Source of the DNA: an uncultured Gardnerella sp. | GTDB taxonomy: Bacteria > Actinomycetota > Actinomycetes > Actinomycetales > Bifidobacteriaceae | NCBI GenBank assembly: GCA_947254595.1 | Contig: CAMYED010000013.1 | Location: forward strand, 1-20,818 | Length of the DNA stretch: 20,818 bases | Reading direction: 5' to 3' | Shown here: piece after piece, positions 1-6,129 of the stretch | Layout of the letters: each line of letters starts with the position of its first letter | Numbering within the stretch: position 1 is the stretch's first letter | The notes under the pieces: model-generated | The model's database searches: none | Told to the model about the DNA's origin: nothing | Seen by the model: the letters and a program-made list of their open reading frames with translations, nothing else | Position numbers and translations under genes: made by a program

Positions 1-2144
1 TTTTAGCATATTGCCGTCGTGCACCTCAATTAACAGTCGTAATTCTTGCTTTTCCATTTATTGCTGCTTTTTACTCATGCAATTTGCCTATATTAGCTAC
101 TTTTAATGAGCAAATTTATAATTTTTCGCAACGAATTTTTGATTTCTTAAATCTTGATTTCGATATTTCAATAAGTATTAGTCTTGGCAAAACTATTATC
201 GCTATTCTAGTTTTATATACAAGCATTATTTCTTTGCACAATATGGCTAAAGATTTGCGCGACGGAACTTTAGGTATTGATTTGCTAGCTTTTGTTGCGT
301 TGCTTTCAACGCTTTGTATTGGCGAATTTTGGGCAAGTTATTTGATTGTTGTAATGGTTTGGACGGGAGAAGCGATTGAAGATTTTGCGCATATGAAAGC
401 CCAGCGCAATCTGTCTCTTTTAGTAAACGCAGCTCCTCAAACTGCTCATCTTATGACTTTGCCAGGTATTGAGCATGGAATGAATAATAATCAAGCAAAT
501 GATGAATCCTACGAACCGCCATGTTTGAGTGAAAATCAGTGCAAGCCCATCTCGTGTGTTCTATGTAATCATTCTGAATTTAGAAAAGTTGATTCCGCCG
601 ACTGCCCAATAGCCTCAAAATTACAGCGCTACACTACAGTGCCGGTTGATGAATTAAAGATAGGAAACGTAATTATTGTGCTTCCCGGCGAAACTGTGCC
701 AGTTGACGGCGAATTACTAAGCGGTTCTGCAACTTTAGACACAAGCGCTATTAACGGCGAATCCGTGCCTCGAGAAGTGTTTGCAGGAGCTGCAGTGCTT
801 TCAGGCTGTGTAAACGGCGGCGTTGTGCTTATTATGCGCGTAACAAAATTGTCCGCAAATTCGCAATATCAAAAAATAATGCAGTTGGTTGAATCAGCTA
901 GGTCTTCTAGGGCAGCAGTAGTTCGTTTTGCGGATATGCTTTCCGTTCCATTTACGGTATTGTCATTTGCTATTGCTGGAATTGCTTGGGGCTTTTCTGG
1001 AGACGTATTGCGATTTGCGCAAGTACTGGTTTTGGCAACCCCATGTCCTCTGCTTATTGCAGTTCCAGTTGCTTGCATGGCTGGAACGGGACGCTTAGCA
1101 AAACTTGGCATAGTTGTAAAAAGTCAGGATGTTCTGGAGCAATTAAGCCGAGTAACAGACGTATTCTTCGACAAAACCGGAACGTTGACAGTTAAACAGC
1201 CGCAAGTTGTAAACGTAGACGTAATCGACACTACGCAGAATGCTGATCGAATTGTGATGCTCGCAGGTGTACTAGAAACTTATTCTCAGCACATACTTGC
1301 CGGCGGTATTGCTAAAGCAGGTTCAGTTTTGTGGGAAAGCACGCATCCATCTTTAACTCCGCAACTGCCTAGTGTTCGAGAATATCCTGTAGTGTACGGC
1401 GTGCAAGAAACCGCAGGCCAGGGCATTCAAGGCGTTGTTGATGGAATTACAGTGCGCGTAGGCAGACGAAAGTATGTTACGGAAAACGATGCGAATCAGA
1501 CTGTATCTAAAAAGCTTGCAGCGGACGAAATGGCAACCTACGTTTCTTTTGATGGCGTGCTGGTAGGAAGAATCGTATTAAAAGATGTGCCGCGCGATAA
1601 TGCAAAATCGACTATTGATTCGCTGCGCTCTTTTGGCGTAAAAACAATCGCAATGCTTACCGGCGACGGATTAGCGGCTGCAACAACAATTGCAAAAAGT
1701 GTTGGAATTGATACAGTACACGCAGATTTGTTGCCGCAAGATAAGTTGATGTACTTAAAACAAAGTCATGCGAAGACTTTAGAAAACGGAAAATCTTCTG
1801 CAGTAACAATGATGGTTGGTGACGGCGTAAACGATGCTCCTGTGCTCGCAGCGGCCGATATTGGTGTAGCTGTAACTGATGGCACCGATACAGCTGCGTC
1901 TGAGTGTGCTCAAGTTGTTATTATGAACAACGATATTGCGTCAGTTGCTGGCGCAATACGTGTAGCAAAACAAACTAAGCGTATTATGGTTCAGTCAGTA
2001 ATGATTGGAATTGGTTTGGCAATCGTGAGCATGATTTTTGCAGCTTTTGGATTTATTCCAGCGGTTGTTGGCGCAATGATGCAAGAAATAATCGATGTTA
2101 TTGCAATTATGTGGGCATTAACAGCGCTGCGCGAACGCAAGTAA
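1..2144 (+). CDS. P1B-type heavy-metal-transporting ATPase, 5' end outside the window
   Basis: The frame is open from the left edge with no stop; the TTG at 84 is not a credible start because coding-like hydrophobic sequence (a likely first membrane helix) continues upstream of it. Residues below are numbered from that TTG. The protein has membrane segments at about 32-51 and 63-95 and an actuator domain with NGES (224-227). The membrane motif is TPC (319-321, followed by Pro-Leu) rather than the CPC of Cu/Zn/Cd pumps. It also has the phosphorylated Asp in DKTGTLT (D363), TGDG in the phosphorylation/nucleotide region, GDGVND (579-584) and two C-terminal helices. This is a complete P-type catalytic core for ATP-driven metal export. 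The usual HP of the nucleotide-binding domain reads HI (H403). A Cys-rich stretch (C147, C153, C158, C161, C174) lies before the actuator domain. No classical CxxC ferredoxin-like metal domain is visible, but the N-terminus may be cut off. Metal specificity cannot be assigned. Confidence 0.9.
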   Translation, partial: LAYCRRAPQLTVVILAFPFIAAFYSCNLPILATFNEQIYNFSQRIFDFLNLDFDISISISLGKTIIAILVLYTSIISLHNMAKDLRDGTLGIDLLAFVALLSTLCIGEFWASYLIVVMVWTGEAIEDFAHMKAQRNLSLLVNAAPQTAHLMTLPGIEHGMNNNQANDESYEPPCLSENQCKPISCVLCNHSEFRKVDSADCPIASKLQRYTTVPVDELKIGNVIIVLPGETVPVDGELLSGSATLDTSAINGESVPREVFAGAAVLSGCVNGGVVLIMRVTKLSANSQYQKIMQLVESARSSRAAVVRFADMLSVPFTVLSFAIAGIAWGFSGDVLRFAQVLVLATPCPLLIAVPVACMAGTGRLAKLGIVVKSQDVLEQLSRVTDVFFDKTGTLTVKQPQVVNVDVIDTTQNADRIVMLAGVLETYSQHILAGGIAKAGSVLWESTHPSLTPQLPSVREYPVVYGVQETAGQGIQGVVDGITVRVGRRKYVTENDANQTVSKKLAADEMATYVSFDGVLVGRIVLKDVPRDNAKSTIDSLRSFGVKTIAMLTGDGLAAATTIAKSVGIDTVHADLLPQDKLMYLKQSHAKTLENGKSSAVTMMVGDGVNDAPVLAAADIGVAVTDGTDTAASECAQVVIMNNDIASVAGAIRVAKQTKRIMVQSVMIGIGLAIVSMIFAAFGFIPAVVGAMMQEIIDVIAIMWALTALRERK

Positions 2145-2268
2145 ATTATTCTTAACCATAGTTACTTGGGTATGTTATAAGACGAAACAATGCGCTAGTC
2201 TAATTATGAAAGCATACGAGTTAGCTTCGCCTATTAATAATTAAGCTGGAACGTAACTTATTTTTTGC

Positions 2269-2290
2269 AGCGTACAGATAACGCTTTTTA
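2269..2290 (+). terminator. Possible terminator of the metal ATPase gene
   Basis: A 5-bp stem (AGCGT 2269-2273, ACGCT 2281-2285) with a 7-nt loop is followed by a run of five T. It sits inside a wider perfect 8-bp inverted repeat, ACGTAACT (2251-2258) and AGTTACGT (2290-2297). The stem is short, so this is only a plausible intrinsic terminator. Confidence 0.4.
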
Positions 2291-2329
2291 GTTACGTAGC
2301 TTTTATAGGAGCAACCTATGCTTGTAGGC

Positions 2330-2370
2330 CGCGCAAAATAGCGCGAAAACGGCGAAAAGCGCCGTATAAT
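2330..2370 (+). promoter_or_regulatory. fprA promoter region with two GC-rich inverted repeats before a TATAAT box
   Basis: A perfect -10 hexamer TATAAT lies at 2365-2370, ten bases before the first ATG of fprA. Directly upstream are two perfect inverted repeats: CGCGC (2330-2334) with GCGCG (2341-2345), and CGGCG (2350-2354) with CGCCG (2360-2364). The four-A runs at 2335, 2346 and 2355 are spaced by 11 and 9 bases, about one helical turn. No good -35 box is visible where expected, so an activator or an intrinsic bend may compensate. Confidence 0.5.
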
Positions 2371-2380
2371 ACAGCTCAAT

Positions 2381-3859
2381 ATGGGGATAATAATGGAAAA
2401 AAATAAATTAAACGAAAATGTTTCACGCGAAACATCTCAATTGCGAATTGCAGTAATTGGTGCAGGCCCTGCAGGAGTGTATTCTTCCGATATTTTCTTG
2501 CGTCAGCTTGCTAAGCGTGGTGAAGAATTAGGTCTTGGCACAAGCGCTCGCATTGATCTTTTTGAAAAATTGCCTGTGCCTTTCGGCTTAGTGCGTTACG
2601 GAGTGGCTCCGGATCATCCAAGTATTAAATTTATTGCTGACGCGCTTGAAAAAACTCTTGATAATCCAAATATTCATCTTTATGCAAATGTTGAATTTGG
2701 TAAAGATATTACTTTAGAAGATTTGCTGCAACGCTACGATGCAGTGCTATTCGCAACTGGTGCTGTGGAAGATAGGCCGCTTCGAGGAGTTCCAGGAGCC
2801 GATTTAGACGGAGTGTACGGAGCTGCAAAATTCGTAGAATGGTACGACGGATACCCAACTAGCAAGCGCACGTGGCCGCTTGAAGCCAAAGAAGTAGCTG
2901 TTATTGGCGGCGGAAACGTGGCAATGGATGTTGCTCGTGAGCTTTTGCGAGATCCTGATTATTTGCGCGCACATACGGATATTCCGGACGACGTGTACGA
3001 AGGATTGCAAAAAAATTGCACTCAAACCTTGCATTTATTTATTCGCCGAGGTGTAGCTCAAGCAAAATTCTCCGTGCAAGAATTGCGTGAAATGGAAAAG
3101 TTGTCTGGAGTGCAAATCGTCATAAATGAGGATGATTTTGAGCTAGACGATGAAACGATAGAAGTTGCTGGTAACGATAAGCTCACGCGCCAAATGGTTG
3201 AGGAGCTTTTTGCGATTCGAGACATGGCAGAAGATATGGAAGACGGCGGAAACGTTGATTTTGAAGGCAATCCTGCAAACCGACGTTACGTTATTCACTT
3301 CAACTCGGCTCCGGTAGAAATTGTTGGAGAAAATGGGCGAGTGAAAGCAATACGAGTTGAGCGAACTGTAACGAGCGCGGATGGCACAATGTCTCGCACA
3401 GGTCAGTTTGAGGAATATCCAGTTCAAGCCGTGTATCATGCCATTGGCTACCATCCTGCCGAAGTTGAAGGAATAGCTTACGACGAAAAGCGCACGTTGC
3501 TCGCGAATAATGACGGTAGAATCGTAACTTCTGCGGAAAATGGTGAGGTGCGCGAACGCTTGTACGCTACCGGCTGGGCTAAAAGAGGCCCTGTTGGTTT
3601 AATTGGTTCTACTAAATCTGACGCGCTTCTTATAGTCGATCGAATGCTTGAAGATTTAGCTAAAACCGGTCTTATTGCGAAAGATCGTAACGAAAATTCT
3701 ATTGACGAATTATTAGAATCTCGCTCAATAAAGCATGTTGATTATGCAGGTTGGAAGCGCGTAGACGATTACGAGCGTGCTTCGGGAGCTAAAGAGCAGC
3801 GCACTAGAAAGAAAGTAGTTTCAGCAAAAGAACTTTTAAGCATTGCTCTAGGCAAGTAA
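2381..3859 (+). CDS. fprA: Ferredoxin/adrenodoxin-type NADP reductase (FprA family)
   Basis: A flavoenzyme that moves electrons between NADPH and ferredoxin-type iron-sulfur proteins in the cytosol. The 492-residue protein is slightly longer than the roughly 456 residues of mycobacterial FprA. It has an N-terminal FAD-binding motif GAGPAG (27-32), a central NADP-binding motif GGGNVAMD (176-183), and the C-terminal FAD-contact block GWAKRGPVGLIGSTKSDA (398-415) typical of adrenodoxin reductase/FprA. Two starts are possible. ATG 2381 has no ribosome site but lies where a transcript from TATAAT 2365 would begin, so it could be leaderless. ATG 2393 has GGGG at 2383-2386 at good spacing. I keep the longer form. 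The codons for residues 13-18 contain a parS-like sequence. The gene stands alone, with its own promoter and 87 bp before htpX. Confidence 0.92.
   Translation: MGIIMEKNKLNENVSRETSQLRIAVIGAGPAGVYSSDIFLRQLAKRGEELGLGTSARIDLFEKLPVPFGLVRYGVAPDHPSIKFIADALEKTLDNPNIHLYANVEFGKDITLEDLLQRYDAVLFATGAVEDRPLRGVPGADLDGVYGAAKFVEWYDGYPTSKRTWPLEAKEVAVIGGGNVAMDVARELLRDPDYLRAHTDIPDDVYEGLQKNCTQTLHLFIRRGVAQAKFSVQELREMEKLSGVQIVINEDDFELDDETIEVAGNDKLTRQMVEELFAIRDMAEDMEDGGNVDFEGNPANRRYVIHFNSAPVEIVGENGRVKAIRVERTVTSADGTMSRTGQFEEYPVQAVYHAIGYHPAEVEGIAYDEKRTLLANNDGRIVTSAENGEVRERLYATGWAKRGPVGLIGSTKSDALLIVDRMLEDLAKTGLIAKDRNENSIDELLESRSIKHVDYAGWKRVDDYERASGAKEQRTRKKVVSAKELLSIALGK
2419..2434. promoter_or_regulatory. parS-like ParB-binding site inside the start of fprA
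   Basis: The 16 bases TGTTTCACGCGAAACA differ at one central position (T to C) from the widely conserved bacterial parS sequence TGTTTCACGTGAAACA. They encode part of the N-V-S-R-E-T stretch near the FprA N-terminus, a poorly conserved tail ahead of the FAD motif. parS sites cluster near oriC, so this suggests, without proving, an origin-proximal location. Confidence 0.6.
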
Positions 3860-3885
3860 ATTAGAGCACGGCAGTTCAGCTTGTA

Positions 3886-3946
3886 GTGAGTAAATACGCA
3901 GCGTACATTCAGAAAAATTTAAGTTATTTTTATTAAACTTACTCAC
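3886..3946 (+). promoter_or_regulatory. Promoter and flanking inverted repeat upstream of htpX
   Basis: TTCAGA (3908-3913) and TATTAA (3931-3936), 17 bp apart, make a moderate -35/-10 pair. Transcription would begin about at the htpX ATG (3947), and no Shine-Dalgarno sequence is visible, so a leaderless mRNA is likely. The promoter is bracketed by a perfect 8-bp inverted repeat, GTGAGTAA (3886-3893) and TTACTCAC (3939-3946), the second arm abutting the start codon. These could be paired operator half-sites. Confidence 0.45.
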
Positions 3947-4828
3947 ATGTTGAAGGGCGTAAGAGACTATAACTATAACAGCTTGAAAGCCGCGCTGTTT
4001 TTTGGTGTTGTGTGGCTTATTCTTGCGTTGTTTTGGGTTCTTTTTGGCGCTCGACTTGCATCTTTAATCTGGTTTGTGCCAATAGGCATTCTAATAAGCG
4101 TAGGTGCCTATTGGTGCTCCAGTAAATTGCTTATTTTCACTATGCGAGCTGTTGAAGTAACCGAAGAAGATGAGCCGGTTCTGTACGGAATAGTTAGAGA
4201 ACTTTCCGCACGAATTGGTAAACCGATGCCGCGCGTTATGGTTTCTCCCTTTGAAAGCCCAAACGCATTCGCAACCGGCCGCAGCGAACGGCACGCAAGT
4301 ATATGCTGCACTCGCGGATTAATAAATATTCTTAACGAGCGCGAGCTTCGAGGCGTAATAAGTCACGAATTAATGCATATTTACAATCATGACATTTTAG
4401 CTTCAGCATTAGTTACCGCAACCTCAACAATTCTTACATACGTTGGTTCTTGGCTTGTGTATGTAGGAAATACTTATAATCGCGACGCCCGCAAATACTG
4501 CAAGTTCATTGGTAAAGGAATTAATATTCTTTTTGCTCCTTTGGCGTACGTTATTATGAACGCAACAATTCCAGGAACTCGCGAATTAGACGCAGATAAA
4601 GACGGAAGTGAAATAACAGGAGATTCTGCCGCTCTTGCGTCGGCGTTGAATAAAATCGCGTATGGAATGAAACTGCACGAAATGAAATCTACCGCAGGAT
4701 TGCAAGCTGTAGCTTCGCTAATGATTGTTAAGCCGTGGGAAAATAGTGAGTCTGCGCTTGTGCGACTTTGCGCAGTGCGACCACCTATTCAAGATCGCAT
4801 AGTTAGACTTATGCACATGTCTGCATAA
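3947..4828 (+). CDS. htpX: HtpX-like M48 zinc metalloprotease, membrane-bound
   Basis: A membrane-integrated zinc endopeptidase of the HtpX family, which degrades damaged or misassembled membrane proteins. The length of 293 residues is normal for the family. Two N-terminal membrane helices (about 15-34 and 38-57) are followed by the catalytic HELMH motif (H140, E141, H144), further hydrophobic segments at about 152-172 and 188-208, and the third zinc ligand E213 in ELDADKDG. The tail has a PPIQDRI block, as in other HtpX proteins. All metal ligands are present, so it should be active. The ATG lacks a ribosome-binding site and probably starts a leaderless transcript. It is monocistronic, followed by a T-rich spacer and a tRNA gene. 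A stress role is family knowledge and is not shown by the context alone. Confidence 0.9.
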   Translation: MLKGVRDYNYNSLKAALFFGVVWLILALFWVLFGARLASLIWFVPIGILISVGAYWCSSKLLIFTMRAVEVTEEDEPVLYGIVRELSARIGKPMPRVMVSPFESPNAFATGRSERHASICCTRGLINILNERELRGVISHELMHIYNHDILASALVTATSTILTYVGSWLVYVGNTYNRDARKYCKFIGKGINILFAPLAYVIMNATIPGTRELDADKDGSEITGDSAALASALNKIAYGMKLHEMKSTAGLQAVASLMIVKPWENSESALVRLCAVRPPIQDRIVRLMHMSA

Positions 4829-4881
4829 GAGCGCGGTGCGCGTTGCTAATGCAGCGTAACTGGTATTTTAGTGCTTTCGTA

Positions 4882-4923
4882 TTTTTATTTGTATTTACAC
4901 TTTTATTTGTGTTTTTATTTGTG
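4882..4923 (+). repeat. T-rich imperfect tandem repeat between htpX and tRNA-Gly
   Basis: Three copies of a TTTTATTTGTR unit occur (about 4883-4892, 4901-4911 and 4913-4923), two of them nearly back to back. The stretch lies in the non-coding 194-bp gap between htpX and the tRNA gene. No clear hairpin precedes it, so its role (transcription end, promoter upstream element, or none) is unknown. Confidence 0.5.
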
Positions 4924-5022
4924 CATAACTGATTTTTCACTTTAGATTGCACTTAAGTGTTGAAGCAGTAAGCAGTGCATGATACCCTTAAGTGGTTGCA
5001 GCAGTATAGCTTGCGACTATTT

Positions 5023-5096
5023 GCGGACATAGTTCATCGGTAGAATGGAAGCTTCCCAAGCTTCAGAGGCGGGTTCGATTCCCGTTGTCCGCTCCA
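5023..5096 (+). tRNA. tRNA-Gly (anticodon CCC), CCA encoded
   Basis: A full cloverleaf is visible. The acceptor stem GCGGACA (5023-5029) pairs with TGTCCGC (5086-5092). The anticodon stem GAAGC/GCTTC encloses the loop TTCCCAA, giving anticodon CCC, which reads GGG. The T-arm has GGTTCGATTCC. The discriminator is T5093, and the CCA end is encoded at 5094-5096. An intrinsic terminator follows six bases later, so this is a single-gene unit. Confidence 0.97.
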
Positions 5097-5101
5097 CTTG
5101 G

Positions 5102-5126
5102 AAAACGTTGGTATATCAACGTTTTT
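5102..5126 (+). terminator. Intrinsic terminator after tRNA-Gly
   Basis: The perfect 9-bp stem AAAACGTTG (5102-5110) / CAACGTTTT (5117-5125) has a 6-nt loop and ends in a T run. Its symmetry would allow it to work on both strands. The core GTTG-N6-CAACGTTTTT also appears after the tRNA-Leu gene. Confidence 0.85.
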
Positions 5127-5312
5127 GGCTTGTTTTTTATGTCTCAATGTGTGCTTAATTGCTTAATCGCTCGCAGCTATTCAGTCGAGTGGATTCCGGC
5201 ATTTTCGTTACGTGCATGTACAGCGAATGTCGTGAGAATAGCAACGCTACTAAATCACAGCACAATTGAGATGCAAAATAAACCATGTGACTCGCGCGTA
5301 TTGGCAGTTTGT

Positions 5313-5367
5313 ATAGTCTTTATAGAAAGCGCCTATAAAACTAGCGTACTTTATAGGCGTAATCTAT
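5313..5367 (+). promoter_or_regulatory. Candidate OxyR operator upstream of ahpC
   Basis: Two elements match the OxyR half-operator ATAG-N7-CTAT: 5322-5336 and 5353-5367. An additional ATAG lies at 5313-5316. The two elements are 16 bp apart instead of the 7 bp of the oxidised-OxyR consensus. A TTGATT -35-like hexamer at 5370-5375 lies just beyond the second CTAT, where an activator would contact RNA polymerase. With oxyR two genes downstream, OxyR control of ahpC is the natural reading; it is inferred from motif matches. Confidence 0.6.
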
Positions 5368-5411
5368 TCTTGATTACGAAAAAGAAAACGCATTAAAGTT
5401 CGATTAATGCG
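5330..5411 (+). repeat. Series of three perfect inverted repeats in the ahpC upstream region
   Basis: The repeats are CGCCTATAAA (5330-5339) with TTTATAGGCG (5350-5359); CGTAATC (5358-5364) with GATTACG (5372-5378); and CGCATTAA (5389-5396) with TTAATGCG (5404-5411). The first two share bases 5358-5359, so they could not both form fully as RNA hairpins. Their overlap with the OxyR-like elements suggests protein-binding symmetry rather than RNA folding. Confidence 0.6.
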
Positions 5412-5438
5412 CAACAAATGTGCAACGAATGCGCAAAT
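5406..5438 (+). repeat. Three 11-bp tandem repeats in the ahpC leader
   Basis: AATGCGCAACA, AATGTGCAACG and AATGCGCAAAT follow one another without gaps at a period of 11 bp, one helical turn, ending ten bases before the ahpC ribosome-binding site. They are either stacked protein-binding sites or leader RNA repeats; the sequence does not say which. Confidence 0.7.
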
Positions 5439-5458
5439 AATATATTTAGGAGAACAAT

Positions 5459-6022
5459 ATGAGTCTTATGAACACGCATATTCTTCCATTCAAAGTGAAT
5501 GGCTATAAGAATGGTAAATTTGTTGAAGTAAGTGATGCCGACGTACTCGGCAAGTGGGCTATATTCTTCTTCTACCCAGCAGATTTTTCGTTTGTTTGCC
5601 CAACCGAGTTGGAAGATTTAGCAAACCATTACGAAGAATTGCAAAAGCTTGGCGTAGAAGTATATTCCGTTTCTACGGACACCCACTTCGTGCACAAGGC
5701 ATGGCATGACGATTCCGAAGCAATTGCAAAAGTAAAATACACGATGTTGGGAGATCCTTCCGGAGCGCTTTCTCGCAACTTTGACGCATTGAACGAAGAT
5801 TCTGGTTTGGCGCATCGCGCAACTTTCTTGGTTGATCCGCAAGGAATGATTCAGTTCTTCGAAATGACAGCTGATGGCATTGGCCGCAATGCTGATGAGC
5901 TTCTTCGTAAAGTTAAGGCAGCTCAGTATATTGCAGCCCACCCAGGCGAAGTTTGCCCAGCAAAATGGGAGCAGGGCGAAGAAACCTTGGAACCTTCCAT
6001 CGATTTAGTCGGCAAAATCTGA
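5459..6022 (+). CDS. ahpC: Alkyl hydroperoxide reductase subunit C (typical 2-Cys peroxiredoxin)
   Basis: A cytosolic peroxidase that reduces hydrogen peroxide, organic hydroperoxides and peroxynitrite. The length of 187 residues equals the Escherichia coli enzyme. The peroxidatic cysteine is C47 in FVCPTE, with conserved FYPADF just before it, and the resolving cysteine is C166 in GEVCPAKW near the C-terminus. The complete ending EPSIDLVGKI supports the normal decamer-forming architecture. The start at 5459 is fixed by AGGAG (5448-5452) with a 6-nt spacer. The leader carries OxyR-like operator elements and tandem repeats. ahpF, its reductase, follows after a 107-bp gap holding a strong hairpin, so the two are probably co-transcribed at unequal levels. 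Confidence 0.98.
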   Translation: MSLMNTHILPFKVNGYKNGKFVEVSDADVLGKWAIFFFYPADFSFVCPTELEDLANHYEELQKLGVEVYSVSTDTHFVHKAWHDDSEAIAKVKYTMLGDPSGALSRNFDALNEDSGLAHRATFLVDPQGMIQFFEMTADGIGRNADELLRKVKAAQYIAAHPGEVCPAKWEQGEETLEPSIDLVGKI

Positions 6023-6041
6023 TTTATCTAAAATCCAAATA

Positions 6042-6077
6042 TTGCGTAGGAAACTACAATCGTAGCTTCCTACGCAA
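6042..6077 (+). promoter_or_regulatory. Strong hairpin between ahpC and ahpF without a T-tract
   Basis: The arms TTGCGTAGGAA (6042-6052) and TTCCTACGCAA (6067-6077) pair perfectly, and the inner CTAC (6054-6057) / GTAG (6062-6065) extends the stem across one A-C mismatch. No T run follows, so it is not a classic terminator. An mRNA-stabilising or processing stem that raises ahpC over ahpF is likely. Confidence 0.6.
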
Positions 6078-6129
6078 CCATATTTATTACGTAAACCTAC
6101 AATCAATATTGCTGAAAGAAGTAAAATTT

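Noticed and set aside
5085..5396. Open frame of 103 codons overlapping tRNA-Gly and the ahpC upstream region
   Set aside because: It starts inside the tRNA, crosses its terminator and the OxyR-like sites, and has no ribosome-binding site or protein-like pattern.
5953..6129. Upstream extension of the ahpF frame into ahpC
   Set aside because: It would overlap the end of ahpC and translate the intergenic hairpin; ATG 6130 gives the normal AhpF N-terminus.
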